From: CAZGNZ01 sp964527215
GTDB lineage: Bacteria; Fidelibacterota; Marinisomatia; SCGC-AAA003-L08; JACNLC01
Assembly: GCA_964527215.1 (NCBI GenBank)
Contig: CAZGNZ010000011.1
Coordinates: 34,024 to 98,023, forward strand
Reading direction: 5' to 3'
Length of the DNA stretch: 64,000 bases
This document shows positions 17,802 through 28,700 of this stretch, piece by piece. Below the pieces are notes generated by a model, which worked only from the letters and a program-made list of their open reading frames with translations, did no database searches and had not been told where the DNA came from. The first letter of the stretch is position 1. Every line of letters starts with the position of its first letter. Position numbers and translations under genes: made by a program.

Positions 17802-19721
17802 TCAGTCGACGATTTCGTAATCGGCATCCTCCACATTGCCGCTGCCGCTTTTGGAGCCTGAGCCGGAACTGGGCGGAGGTTCTTCCTGGCCCGGCTGCGG
17901 TCCGGGCTGACCACCGGCCTGCTGTGCCTGCTGATACATTTTTTCAGAAACCTTGCTGAACGCTTTGGTTACTTCATCAATACCCGCCTTTATGGCATCG
18001 ATATCTGAGGTTTTATTGACTTCCTTCAGCCGGTCAATGGCTTCCTGAATGGGTTTTTTGTCATCATCAGATATTTTGTCACCCAGCTCAGACAGCTGTT
18101 TTTCTGTTTGATAAATCATGGCATCGGCCTGATTGTGAGTATCAATGGTCTCGCGCTTTGTCTTGTCTTCTTTTTCATGCTCTTCCGCTTCCCGCTTCAT
18201 CCGTTCTATTTCATCGTCCGAAAGACCGCTGGAAGCTTCAATGCGGATACTCTGTTCTTTGCCTGTTGCCTTGTCTTTTGCAGAAACATTCAGAATGCCG
18301 TTGGCATCAATATCAAAGGTTACTTCAATCTGCGGAATTCCTCTGGGTGCAGGCGGAATGCCGTCCAGATGAAATCGTCCCAGTGATTTATTATCCTGAG
18401 CCATCTGACGTTCCCCCTGCAGAATATGAACCTCGACTGAAGGCTGGTTGTCGGCAGCTGTGGAAAAAATCTGACTCTTTTTTGTAGGAATGGTCGTATT
18501 GGCATCAATTAGACGGGTAAATACACCTCCAAGCGTTTCAATTCCCAGTGACAGCGGTGACACGTCCAGAAGCAGGATATCGTCCACATCTCCTGCCAGA
18601 ACACCACCCTGAATTGCGGCACCGATTGAAACGACTTCATCAGGATTCACACCCTTGTTGGGATCTTTGCCGAATATGGATTTTACCGTTTCCTGGACTT
18701 TCGGAATGCGGGTAGAACCGCCAACCAGAATGACTTCATCAATCTGCGAAGGATCCAAACCGGCATCTTTCAGAGCGGTCAAACATGGTTTTTTGGTCCG
18801 TTCAACCAGATTTCCAACCAGCGATTCAAACTTTGCCCGGCTGAGTGGAATATTCATGTGTTTCGGGCCGCTGGTATCCGCCGTAATGAAAGGCAGGTTT
18901 ATGTCGGTCTGAGTGCTGCTGGAAAGTTCGCATTTTGCTTTTTCTGCGGCCTCACGCAGGCGCTGAAGTGCCATTGGATCACTGCGAAGATCAATCCCGT
19001 CTGATTTTTTGAATTCATCCGCCAGCCATATCACCAGAGCCTGGTCGAAATCATCTCCCCCCAGATGGGTATCGCCATTGGTGGATTTCACTTCAAACAC
19101 ACCGTCGCCCAGTTCCAGAATGGAAATATCAAAGGTTCCGCCACCCAGATCAAATACGGCGATTTTTTCATCTTTCTTCTTGTCCAGCCCATACGCCAGG
19201 GCCGCAGCTGTGGGCTCATTGATAATCCGGCGCACATTCAAACCGGCAATCGATCCGGCATCCTTGGTCGCCTGCCGCTGACTGTCATTGAAATATGCCG
19301 GGACGGTAATAACCGCATCATTCACCGTTTCACCAATGTATTCTTCAGCAGTCTGTTTGAGTTTCTGAAGCACCATTGCTGCAATCTCGGGGGGATTGTA
19401 GGTTTTTTCGGCGACTTTGAATTTAACTTTTCCACTGCCGCCCTCGATCACCTCATAGGGTATTTCTTCAATTTCAGTGCGGACTTCACCAAAGGTCCGG
19501 CCGATAAAGCGTTTTGTGGAAAATACTGTGTTTTTGGGATTGGTTACCGCCTGGCGTTTTGCGGGCTGTCCAACCAGCCTTTCACCGTCTTTAGTAAATG
19601 CAACCACTGAGGGTGTGGTTCTGCCGCCTTCGCTGTTGGGGATAACAGTGGGACTTCCACCTTCCATAACGGAGACACAGGAATTCGTCGTACCCAAGTC
19701 AATTCCAATTATCTTTCCCAT
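17802..19721 (-). CDS. dnaK: Chaperone protein DnaK (Hsp70)
   Basis: A 639-residue Hsp70. It opens with GKIIGIDLGTTNSCVSVMEGG, has the nucleotide-binding motifs FDLGGGTFDISILE near 192 and the VILVGGSTRIPKVQ motif near 338, and a substrate-binding domain (VSPLSLGIETLGG) plus a helical lid. The C-terminal tail is Gly/Pro/Ser-rich and ends EDADYEIVD, close to the usual DnaK end. It is full length. No grpE or dnaJ lies next to it; clpC follows upstream on the same strand, with 111 bp between them. Start supported by GGAG 7 nt upstream. Confidence 0.98.
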   Translation of the reverse strand: MGKIIGIDLGTTNSCVSVMEGGSPTVIPNSEGGRTTPSVVAFTKDGERLVGQPAKRQAVTNPKNTVFSTKRFIGRTFGEVRTEIEEIPYEVIEGGSGKVKFKVAEKTYNPPEIAAMVLQKLKQTAEEYIGETVNDAVITVPAYFNDSQRQATKDAGSIAGLNVRRIINEPTAAALAYGLDKKKDEKIAVFDLGGGTFDISILELGDGVFEVKSTNGDTHLGGDDFDQALVIWLADEFKKSDGIDLRSDPMALQRLREAAEKAKCELSSSTQTDINLPFITADTSGPKHMNIPLSRAKFESLVGNLVERTKKPCLTALKDAGLDPSQIDEVILVGGSTRIPKVQETVKSIFGKDPNKGVNPDEVVSIGAAIQGGVLAGDVDDILLLDVSPLSLGIETLGGVFTRLIDANTTIPTKKSQIFSTAADNQPSVEVHILQGERQMAQDNKSLGRFHLDGIPPAPRGIPQIEVTFDIDANGILNVSAKDKATGKEQSIRIEASSGLSDDEIERMKREAEEHEKEDKTKRETIDTHNQADAMIYQTEKQLSELGDKISDDDKKPIQEAIDRLKEVNKTSDIDAIKAGIDEVTKAFSKVSEKMYQQAQQAGGQPGPQPGQEEPPPSSGSGSKSGSGNVEDADYEIVD

Positions 19722-19832
19722 ACATTACTCCAGAATTATTTAACGTAATTTTTAGTATCCGGCCTTTATCAATAATAATGCCGGAGGTATGGGTCCGTCT
19801 TTTTGTCAGTCAAAACAGACCGGATGAAATGA

Positions 19833-22280
19833 TTATTCCGGTTCTGATTTTTTGGATGATTTTTTAATGCCAAGCTGGGTAAAAACCAGCTCATTTTTGA
19901 CAGCTTTTACTGAAATGGTACCGGAATTTTCAAATTCCCCGGTCAAAAATTTCTCTGCAATGGCATTTTCGATACGGTTTTGGATAACACGACGCAGGGG
20001 TCTGGCCCCCCAGTCCTTATGATTGCCTTCCTCAAGAAGCAGTTCACGGGCACTTTTTGTGATCCTGAACCGAAATCCCCGTTCCCGCAGATTTTCCCGA
20101 ATATCCATCAACTGGAGATCGACAATGTCAAAGAGTTCAACTTCAGTCAGCCGCTTGAATATCAGGATTTCATCCAGTCTGTTCAGAAATTCAGGTTTGA
20201 AGGTTCGATGCACTTCGTTCAGTATATCCGCATTGATGTCCTTCTGCTTTGATTGGAAATCCTGTGTATTGAATCCTATTGAGGTTGAACTCTGATGCCG
20301 TGTCCCCAGATTGGTGGTCAGAATGATGATGGTATTCCGAAAATCCACCTTGCGTCCCAAACTGTCTGTGATTCGGCCTTCATCAAGTATCTGAAGCAGG
20401 ACATTAAAAACATCATGATGAGCCTTTTCCACCTCATCAAACAGTACAACGGAATAGGGATTCCGGCGCACCCGTTCCGTGAGCTGACCTCCCTCTTCAT
20501 ATCCCACATAGCCGGGAGGAGCTCCCATCAGACGGGAGACGTTGTGGCGCTCCATGTATTCCGACATGTCAATTTTCACCAGCGCATCTTCGCTGTTGAA
20601 TAGGTATCTGGCCAGAACCTTTGCCAGTTCCGTCTTGCCCACTCCTGTGGGTCCCAGGAACAGGAATGATCCAATTGGGCGGACCGGATTTTTAAAGCCT
20701 GTCCGGGCCCTTCGAATAGACTGTGACAGTTTCTCAATGGCCTCCTCCTGACCAATCACCAACTTTTTCAGCTCATCGTCCATCCGCAGCAGCCGCTGGG
20801 ATTCGGACTGAGCCACTTTGTTCACGGGTATTCCCGTAATCATGGATACGACATTTGCCACTTCTTCGCCACTGATCAAGGGCCGCTGGTCTTCCTTTTC
20901 CTTTATCCATTTTTCCTGAAGCTTTTCAAGCTTTTGCTGCAGGCGGCGTTCCTTATCCCGAAACTCAGCTGCTTTCTCAAACTGCTGCTTGGCAATGACC
21001 TTTTCCTTGCTGCGGCCGATACTTTGAATCTGTTTTTCCAGTTTAACGATGTCATCCGGCACGTAAATATTGTTGATATGGACCCGTGCACCCACTTCGT
21101 CCATAACGTCGATTGCTTTGTCCGGCAGGTATTTATCAGAAATATACCGGTCACTCAGCTCCACACAGGAGCGCAGCGCTTTTTCCGTGTACACCACCTG
21201 ATGGTGTTCTTCATATTTCTTCTTCAGACCGCCGAGGATCTGGAAAGTATCCTGGACTGAAGGTGCATTTACCATGATTTTCTGGAATCGCCGTTCCAGT
21301 GCACCGTCCTTTTCAATATGATTGCGGTATTCATCCAGCGTGGTGGCTCCCACAACCTGGATCTCACCCCTCGCAAGTGCCGGTTTGAACATATTGGCGG
21401 CGTCCAGGCTGCCTGAAGCGCTCCCGGCACCCACCAGCGTATGGAGCTCATCAATAAATATGATGATGTCAGTGGCAGCTTCAAGTTCCTTCATCAGTGT
21501 CTGCATCCGTTCCTCGAACTGGCCGCGATATTTGGTTCCGGCAATCAAACCGGTGAGATCCAGCGCTACCACCCGCTGTCCCCATAAGACCCTGGGCACC
21601 GTCTTGTCCAGAATACGAAGTGCCAATCCTTCCACAATTGCGGTTTTGCCCACCCCCGGTTCTCCGATCAGTACCGGATTGTTTTTTTTCCTCCTGGATA
21701 AAATCTGAGCCACCCGTTCTATTTCCAGATCCCTGCCAATCACAGGATCCAGCTTGTTTTCTGACGCCAGTTTTGAGATATCCCGACTGAACAGGTCCAA
21801 ATTCTGGGTCTGACTGACTTTTTTCACCGGTTTTCCGGCAGCAGGTTTCGGCGGAGCAGACTCTATGTACGAAAGCAGCAGATCGTAATCAATCGAGAAG
21901 CTGTCCAGAATTTCCCAGGCCAACCCATCCTTTTCGGCTGCAATTGACAGCAGCAGATGAACGTCATCTGCGATTTCCTGCGCCAGCTTCTGAGCCTCTT
22001 TCAGCGTATTGCGCAGAATGCGTTCTGCCCGTCGGGTTAACGGCAGATGCCCCAGGGTCAGCGTACCTCCTGAAGCCTTCATCATGGAATCAACCATCAG
22101 GCGCATTTCCTGCAGATCCACATTGACCGACTGCAGAATTCTGGCGGCATTTCCGCTCGTATCCTTTAAAATTCCCAACAGGAGATGTTCGGACCCAACA
22201 TAGCTGTGACCATGCCTGATCGCTTCTTCCTTGGCAAATTTTAGTACCAGCTGAATACGTTTTGAATAATTGCCTTTCAT
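19833..22280 (-). CDS. clpC: ClpC family AAA+ unfoldase (Clp ATPase with UVR region)
   Basis: An 815-residue Clp ATPase. Two Clp_N repeats (residues about 1-140, with SEHLLLGIL) are followed by AAA domain 1 (GEPGVGKTAIVEG near 205), a UVR-like segment in the linker (FRDKERRLQQKLEKLQEKW near 435) and AAA domain 2 (GPTGVGKTELAKVL near 540). This is the ClpC layout; it unfolds proteins for ClpP. An in-frame TTG exists at 22295, but ATG at 22280 is chosen because it gives the usual ClpC N-terminus (MKGNYSKRIQ) and has AGGGAA 5 nt before it. The lolD-like gene ends 11 bp upstream, so the two are probably cotranscribed. Confidence 0.95.
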   Translation of the reverse strand: MKGNYSKRIQLVLKFAKEEAIRHGHSYVGSEHLLLGILKDTSGNAARILQSVNVDLQEMRLMVDSMMKASGGTLTLGHLPLTRRAERILRNTLKEAQKLAQEIADDVHLLLSIAAEKDGLAWEILDSFSIDYDLLLSYIESAPPKPAAGKPVKKVSQTQNLDLFSRDISKLASENKLDPVIGRDLEIERVAQILSRRKKNNPVLIGEPGVGKTAIVEGLALRILDKTVPRVLWGQRVVALDLTGLIAGTKYRGQFEERMQTLMKELEAATDIIIFIDELHTLVGAGSASGSLDAANMFKPALARGEIQVVGATTLDEYRNHIEKDGALERRFQKIMVNAPSVQDTFQILGGLKKKYEEHHQVVYTEKALRSCVELSDRYISDKYLPDKAIDVMDEVGARVHINNIYVPDDIVKLEKQIQSIGRSKEKVIAKQQFEKAAEFRDKERRLQQKLEKLQEKWIKEKEDQRPLISGEEVANVVSMITGIPVNKVAQSESQRLLRMDDELKKLVIGQEEAIEKLSQSIRRARTGFKNPVRPIGSFLFLGPTGVGKTELAKVLARYLFNSEDALVKIDMSEYMERHNVSRLMGAPPGYVGYEEGGQLTERVRRNPYSVVLFDEVEKAHHDVFNVLLQILDEGRITDSLGRKVDFRNTIIILTTNLGTRHQSSTSIGFNTQDFQSKQKDINADILNEVHRTFKPEFLNRLDEILIFKRLTEVELFDIVDLQLMDIRENLRERGFRFRITKSARELLLEEGNHKDWGARPLRRVIQNRIENAIAEKFLTGEFENSGTISVKAVKNELVFTQLGIKKSSKKSEPE

Positions 22281-22291
22281 ATTTTCCCTGT

Positions 22292-22996
22292 TCAATTTCC
22301 TGTTTTCAAACCCTCAGCGTGATTGGGGCGTTTGCTTGTTTCCAGTTTCCCGTTTGACAGATATAACACCCGGTCCGCTATCTGCCTGACAGTGCGGTCA
22401 TGGGTAGCAATAATAAATGACTGATCGAATTCCTGTCTCAGCCTGATGATAAGATTCAGCAGTACCTGACTGTTTTCGTCATCCAGATTTCCGGTGGGCT
22501 CGTCTGCCAGCACAACCCGGGGTTCATTCACAAGTGCCCGGAGCATTGCGATTCTCTGCTTTTCTCCGCCCGAAATCTGCGACGGATAATGCCTGGCCCG
22601 GTTTTCAAGTCCCATAAAGGTGAGAAATTCCATGGCTTTACGCCTAGCATCAACGGAACTGCGGCGGATGAGCATCTGAGGAATCATCAGGTTTTCCAGT
22701 ACGGTAAACTCCGGCAGCAGATGATGATACTGAAAAACAAAACCGATTTTTCGGGCCCGGATATGGGCCAGCTCTTCCCCCGAATGAATGACGGTTCCTC
22801 CAATTTCCAGCGTCCCGCTGTCATAGCGGTCAATTAAACCCAGAATATGCAGCAGCGTGGATTTTCCGGCTCCGCTGGGTCCCATGATTACCACCACCTC
22901 CCCTGCATCCAATTCCAACTGCAGATCAGCCAAAACCGGAATTTCCTCAGCCTGGGTATAGTACGATTTGAAAATATTTTCTGCCTTCAATACCAT
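22292..22996 (-). CDS. lolD: LolD-like ABC transporter ATP-binding protein
   Basis: A 234-residue ABC ATPase of the LolD/MacB type. Walker A GPSGAGKST near 39, Q-loop QYHHLLPEF near 89, signature QISGGEKQRIAMLRAL near 139, Walker B VVLADEPTGNLD near 160, and the switch histidine in IATHD. With the two LolC/E-like permeases encoded upstream it should release lipoproteins from the inner membrane towards the outer membrane. It is separated from the permease genes by 243 bp, which is unusual. Start supported by AGGAAC 6 nt upstream. Confidence 0.88.
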   Translation of the reverse strand: MVLKAENIFKSYYTQAEEIPVLADLQLELDAGEVVVIMGPSGAGKSTLLHILGLIDRYDSGTLEIGGTVIHSGEELAHIRARKIGFVFQYHHLLPEFTVLENLMIPQMLIRRSSVDARRKAMEFLTFMGLENRARHYPSQISGGEKQRIAMLRALVNEPRVVLADEPTGNLDDENSQVLLNLIIRLRQEFDQSFIIATHDRTVRQIADRVLYLSNGKLETSKRPNHAEGLKTGN

Positions 22997-23239
22997 TTGT
23001 TGTTCCTGAAAGGACTATCCGATTTTTGAAGATTTCAATTCCCGCTGCAGCTGTATATCGTCCTGAAAGCAGGTCCCTGGCGGACAGGCAGGCAATGCAG
23101 TCTATCTGGATTTTGCAAAAAGCCGGACCAACGCGAAACCCGGTTGTACTGGCAGGACCGGTTTTCAAGACATGGCAAAACTGCAGGGTAATGAATGAGA
23201 TAACTTACAAATATTCCCTGATACAGACCGAGAATACAG

Positions 23240-24418
23240 CTATTTTACATGCTCGATCGCATCAATCGGAGCCAGTTTCGAGGCTTTCCAGGCTGGATAA
23301 ATACCGGCAGCCAGAACCAGCAGCAGTGATATCACAAACACCACGACCATTTTCGGTGTGCCCAACAACAGAGGAAATGACATCATTGGAAACGAACCCA
23401 TGATCTGGTGAATCAAATGCCATTTTGCTTCCGCCCTAATGACAAGGACCGCCGCCGCCAGCCCCGCCAACCCGCCGGAAATACCTGTCAGTAAAGCCTG
23501 GATGATAAATATCCCCGCAATTCTGGCCGGCGGCCAGCCCATCGTTCCGAGAATTCCAATCTGGGGTATTTTCCGCATCACAGACATCATCATGATACTC
23601 AGCAAATTGAAGCTTGAGATGCAGACAATCATGAATCCGAATCCGGTGTATGCCAGTTTCTCCAGTTTCATGGCGGCGACCAAATCTCCGTATTCCGTCT
23701 GCCAGGACCGATACTGAGTGTCAGGAAACATATCGTGCAGCTCTGCAATTTGGGATTCACTCAGTTCATTCGACAGAATCAGGTTGGGATTCCGGTTGTT
23801 CTTAAACAATTTCAGACCCGTTTCATACGGCACGAACGCATAATTCAGATCCATATCAACCAGCTCCATTTCATACTTTCCTGTCACCTTGAGTGCAACT
23901 CGCGGCGGAGTGCCGGATATCAGACTGACATCCAGCGGCGAAATAAGAAACACTTCCATACCCTCCAGCAAATCCAGTCGGTCCGCAAGCTCTCTGCCCA
24001 GGTACAAGCCGGTACTGTCCTTCTCAACTGCTTCAGATTCCGGGGATAGAAAATCACGTGAATACTGCGCAAACGATTCAACCGCGCGGACAGTGATGAT
24101 ACGAAATTGATCCCCCCGGCTGAGGATGGCTTTCCGTTCCAGCATTCGGTAGGATTGTATCCCGATGTTGGCCAGATGATGTCGGACATCTTCCAGGCTG
24201 TCTTTCCCGGACTGACGCATAGCCAGTCGGGCCGGTGCCGGAAAATTCCTCAGTTTCTGGAAAATTTCAAGCTCCATGCCATCCATCACCGCAAAAGTCA
24301 GGGAAACCACCATCGTACCCAGCATGACGCCGAGAACCGGAATGTAAATTGACCAGCTGCGCCGGGAGGTTCCGCCTTTTCGCGAGATGAATTTCCAGCT
24401 CAGAATCATCTGGTTCAT
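23240..24418 (-). CDS. lolE: LolC/LolE-like lipoprotein-releasing permease (second)
   Basis: A 392-residue FtsX-family permease. One N-terminal membrane helix (about 28-48), a periplasmic domain of about 200 residues, then three C-terminal helices (about 262-285, 310-335, 350-380) and the usual ending KASKLAPIDAIEHVK. This is the LolC/LolE layout (MacB_PCD plus FtsX). Its start overlaps the stop of the upstream permease gene by 4 bp (ATGA type), showing coupled translation. The two permeases probably form a heterodimer with the LolD-like ATPase. Which one is functionally LolC or LolE cannot be told from this alone. Confidence 0.82.
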   Translation of the reverse strand: MNQMILSWKFISRKGGTSRRSWSIYIPVLGVMLGTMVVSLTFAVMDGMELEIFQKLRNFPAPARLAMRQSGKDSLEDVRHHLANIGIQSYRMLERKAILSRGDQFRIITVRAVESFAQYSRDFLSPESEAVEKDSTGLYLGRELADRLDLLEGMEVFLISPLDVSLISGTPPRVALKVTGKYEMELVDMDLNYAFVPYETGLKLFKNNRNPNLILSNELSESQIAELHDMFPDTQYRSWQTEYGDLVAAMKLEKLAYTGFGFMIVCISSFNLLSIMMMSVMRKIPQIGILGTMGWPPARIAGIFIIQALLTGISGGLAGLAAAVLVIRAEAKWHLIHQIMGSFPMMSFPLLLGTPKMVVVFVISLLLVLAAGIYPAWKASKLAPIDAIEHVK

Positions 24419-25635
24419 TCGTATTTCACTGCCTCCGCCGGTTGAATGCTTTTTGTTCTAAGACAGGGAATTACGGTGGCAGACATGGCCAGAATCATGG
24501 CAAGGACCGGATACATGATCAGATTTTCGGCGGACCAGCCCACCGGCAGATAATCAAGAAAATAGACATTCGAAGACAGGGAAATAAACTTGAACCGGGA
24601 CTGCAGTACCAGAAAAATCAGACTGCACACAAAGCCGGAAAGAGCGCCGATGCTGCCGATGGCAAATCCTTCCCAGAGAAACACAGAAATGATATCCTTC
24701 TGACGGAATCCGATTGTTTTCAGGATGCCGATATCTCTGGTTTTCTCACGAATAATCATCCACAGGGATGAGCTGATATTGAACACAGCCAGCAGTATAA
24801 TAAAGAGGATGACAATTTTAATCGGGACATCATATATTCTGAGCCACCGAAAAAGGGTGGCATGCCGTTCCTGCCACGTTGTGGTCAGGAAAGGATATCC
24901 TCCAATGGCGTCCATCAGGGCAGCATCAATACGGGCTGTCTGCCGGGGCCGGTCCGTCATTGTGACAATACCGGAATAGCCCGTCATATCAAAGAGCTCA
25001 CCGGCATCCCGGATCGAAACGAAATTCAGGAGACGGTCATACTCGGCAAAACCGGTTTTAAACACCGCAGATACCGTAAACTGCCGGGCTTCCAGTTCAC
25101 CATTTCTGATAAACCTCTCCAGATCAAACAGAAGCACCGGATCGCCTGGCCTGGCATCCAGTGCGGCAGCCAGTTCCGATCCGATAATCACCTTGCCGGG
25201 TCCGACATCCAGTGCCCCGGCAGCAATAAAACGATTCAAATGAAACACTGTGCGTGCAGTCGAATCGGATATCCCGTAAACAATGATCCCGTCTGTCGCC
25301 GCGCCTTTCCGAATCATGGCATGCCTCTCGATATAGGGGATGCTGGTCCGGATTTCCGGAACGTTGGTTATTTTTTCCTGCAGAAATCGGAATTCGTCTT
25401 CGGATATTGGATGTTCTGAAAGCTGGGAGTATTTCTGAATCCGAATATGCCCATCCAGATCAGCCAGTTTTTCCCGAATGGCATCTGAAAATCCATCAGA
25501 AAAGGCGGATATGATATTGAGAAATGCAACCCCCAACATCAGCCCTACTATACTGAGTACAGTTGTAAATGATATAAATCCAAATGTATGCCGGGAGCGA
25601 AGTTGACGGAAGGCGATTTGACGGTTGACTGACAA
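24415..25635 (-). CDS. lolC: LolC/LolE-like lipoprotein-releasing permease (first)
   Basis: A 406-residue FtsX-family permease. The N-terminus reads RQIAFRQLRSRHTFGFISF, matching the LolC/E family, with a first membrane helix at about 22-45, a large periplasmic domain and three C-terminal helices. It ends QPAEAVKYE, typical of the family. The only reasonable start is TTG at 25635; no good Shine-Dalgarno precedes it. It is the first gene of the lolC-lolE-(gap)-lolD-clpC run. It is also a paralogue of its neighbour. Confidence 0.82.
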   Translation of the reverse strand: MSVNRQIAFRQLRSRHTFGFISFTTVLSIVGLMLGVAFLNIISAFSDGFSDAIREKLADLDGHIRIQKYSQLSEHPISEDEFRFLQEKITNVPEIRTSIPYIERHAMIRKGAATDGIIVYGISDSTARTVFHLNRFIAAGALDVGPGKVIIGSELAAALDARPGDPVLLFDLERFIRNGELEARQFTVSAVFKTGFAEYDRLLNFVSIRDAGELFDMTGYSGIVTMTDRPRQTARIDAALMDAIGGYPFLTTTWQERHATLFRWLRIYDVPIKIVILFIILLAVFNISSSLWMIIREKTRDIGILKTIGFRQKDIISVFLWEGFAIGSIGALSGFVCSLIFLVLQSRFKFISLSSNVYFLDYLPVGWSAENLIMYPVLAMILAMSATVIPCLRTKSIQPAEAVKYE

Positions 25636-25700
25636 GTTTTCTAATCTTGGATGAAAGGTTTATTTTTCTGGAACAGGTGAGGTGAAATGCAGGCTTTCAA

Positions 25701-28700
25701 TCAGAAACCGATTTTATCTTCCAGTTCTTCAACCAACTCATCCAGCTGATCGAAGGTTTTGCCGATGTTTGGAGGAACTTTGCCAATAAAGTACCAGGTG
25801 TCGGTGGCTTTTTCAATGAACTTCAGGGCATTTTCGTAATCCTCGTGCTCAATGTAGCATTTCCCAAGATTAAAACAGAAATGAGCCAATTTCACCTGAT
25901 CGTTCATTTCAGTCGCAATTTCGATTGCCCGTTTGAAATAGCTGACACTGTCTTCCCAGTTGTCTTTTTTCAAATGCATCATACCGATGTTGTTGCAGAT
26001 GATGGCCAGCCTTGCAGGATCGTTCAGTTCCTGGACAATCGAAAGCGCTTTATGGGACGCATTGATTGCTTCATCAATATCTCCCTTTCCCTGATAAAGC
26101 AGGGCGATATTGTTGTAGCGCACGGCCATATTGACCCGGTCCCCCCGTTTCTGGGCCAGGCGGAGTGCTTTCTGAACGTATTTGATGGCTCCGTCAAAAT
26201 CTCCCTTTCGGCGCATCATTTCACCGATATTGGTATAATCCGTTGCCATGGCCGCCTTATTTCCCAGTCCCAGATTAATGGCCAGGCTTCGTTTGTAAAA
26301 TCCGATAGCGCCGTCGAAATCACCTTTCCCGCTCAATGCCAGTCCAATATGGTTGTAACGGTTGGCCATCTTCACCCGGTCATCCAGTTCTTCAGCGATG
26401 GTCAGCGCTTTTTTATGGTAATCAATGGCTTCATCAAACTGATTTTTGCGGCAGAGCACCGTACCGATATTGATATACACAACGGCCATATTTAATCGGT
26501 CGTTCAGTTCTTCAACAATTTCCAGCGCCTTTTTATAATTCTCCATGGCACCTTCGAAATCCCCTTTGTCCTGAAGAGCAATCCCGATATTGTTCAGGTC
26601 AACGTGCATGGATGATCGTTTCTCAAGTTTTTCATGAATTCCCAGAGCCATTTTGAATTTCTCAATGGCCCCGTCATAATTCCCCTGAGCATGGTGCAGC
26701 CCGCCCAGATTGTTCAGCACTGCCGCCTGCTGCATGACATCATCTTCTCCGGTCAGCAGTTCCAGGGCAAGATTATAGTGAACAACGGCTTTGTCAAATA
26801 CTTTTCTGTTTTGGTAAAGAGTGGCTATGTAGTTGTTTACCTGGGCCATATCGGATCGATTGTCATTCGCCTTGTGGATATCCAGTGCTTTCTGGTACAG
26901 CTCAAGCGCTCTGTCATATTCGCCCAGTTTTACATACATTGCACCGGATTCCTGGTACGCCTGACCCACCATCGGGCTGTTTGGATTATCCAGGAACAGA
27001 ATCAGGCTTTGTTCATGATACCCAATTGCCTGCCGGAAATTGCCCAGTTCTCCGCTTTCCTGTCCAAGGCACCGCATTGCCTGAAATACATATTCCCGGT
27101 TATCCACTTTTTCAGCAGCAGACAGCATGCTTTGTGCGGTTTCAAATGCCTCTTCATAGCGGCCCATCCAGTTCTGTGCAAAATTCCGCTGGCGGAGTGC
27201 CAGAAATTTGACTTCAGCCCCGTTTTGTGACAATTCCGGAATCTGTGAAAGAAAAGCCAGACATTTATCGCAGTGAGACAGACATTCCGTCATGGCATAC
27301 TGCTTGAAACTGAGTTCCGCCGCATTCAGTTCCGACTGTGCCGCTTCCAGAATGGCATCTTCATCGATGGGTTCCTCGCTTGTCACCTGGGTCAGCTGCA
27401 GCGTCAATCCGTCGATCAGTCCCCGGGCAATCTGAAGATGCCGGTCAATTTGTTCCGCCACAACCGGATAGGACGATAACTGTTCACTGTAAATGTTTTT
27501 GAGCGATTTGGCAATTCGTTTATGCAGCACCCTGCGTTTAGGAGCATCAATTCCCTGGTAGACAAAATTATGAATCAGCCGATGAGTGAAGGAATAGCAT
27601 TCCAGAATTTCATCACCGATCAGTTCAGAATCCTCAGCCCGTATCAGTTCATGTTTCTGGCTCAGTTCTTCCAGCTGGTCCAGCAGCTCAAGTTCATCCA
27701 TTCGAAGAACCTGTTCAATAATGTTGGAAAGAAACTGTTCACCGTTTACGCTGGCACATTCAATAATTTTTTTGAGATCTTCCCGAACATGCGACACACG
27801 TTCAGTGATGACACCGTCAATTGAGGTTGGCAGATTGGTCAGGGTTTCCGACTGAAGACGAAATTTTCCATCAGCATCCTGATAAATTTCATCGGTCTGC
27901 TGCAGGTAGCCCAGAATTTCTGTTGCAAACAGCGGATGGCCTTCAGTGATCATGCGGAGCTGATCACAGAAATCTTCAGGAAACTCATTCGGGGAAAATT
28001 CCATTGATACCAGTGACTGGATATCTTTGCCGTCAAAAGGTGATATGGACATCTCCTCCAGCCAGCCGTCATGACGGGCCACGTGAGATTCCTTTTTTGT
28101 ATAATTCCGCAGCTCGTTCATCACCTCCAGCAGGGGATGTCGAACAGTGGTATAGGTGCCCTCCGGCGTAATCTGGTCACGTCCCATTGCGATATCATGA
28201 GGACGGTAGCTGCCGATCAGCAGGATTGGAAAAGGTTTGACGCGAAGGGTTCTGCCAAGCACAAACAGCAGATTCAGACTGGACTGGTCTGCCCACTGGA
28301 GGTCATCTATAAATATTATCAGGGGTTCTTTTTGCGAAAGACGGCGCAGTTCGTTTTCGTAGATATTCTGAATATCTTCGGCATTTTTAACATTGTCCGT
28401 GCTCATTTTATTGCCGAAATGCCGCTTGGATGCCTGAACCGTGCGGATACCGGCAGTGGTGATTTCCCCGATCACCGGGATCGCTGCAATCCATTCCGGT
28501 CCGGATTCATTAATCACCGCCATCAGACGCTCGCGGGTGGACATCCGCTTCTCCATCGTATCCCCAACTGCATCTGAATTGAGCTGTACAAGAACCTGTT
28601 TGAACGGGGCGTATGGGGTTGCACCTTCCTTATCGATGCATTCAGAAATGGCGATCAGGCAGCCAGCGTCATGTTCTTCCACGAACTTGCGTACCAGCGT

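Noticed and set aside
19740..19830. Inverted repeats between dnaK and clpC as a terminator
   Set aside because: Stems are short or bulged and no T-run follows on the minus strand.
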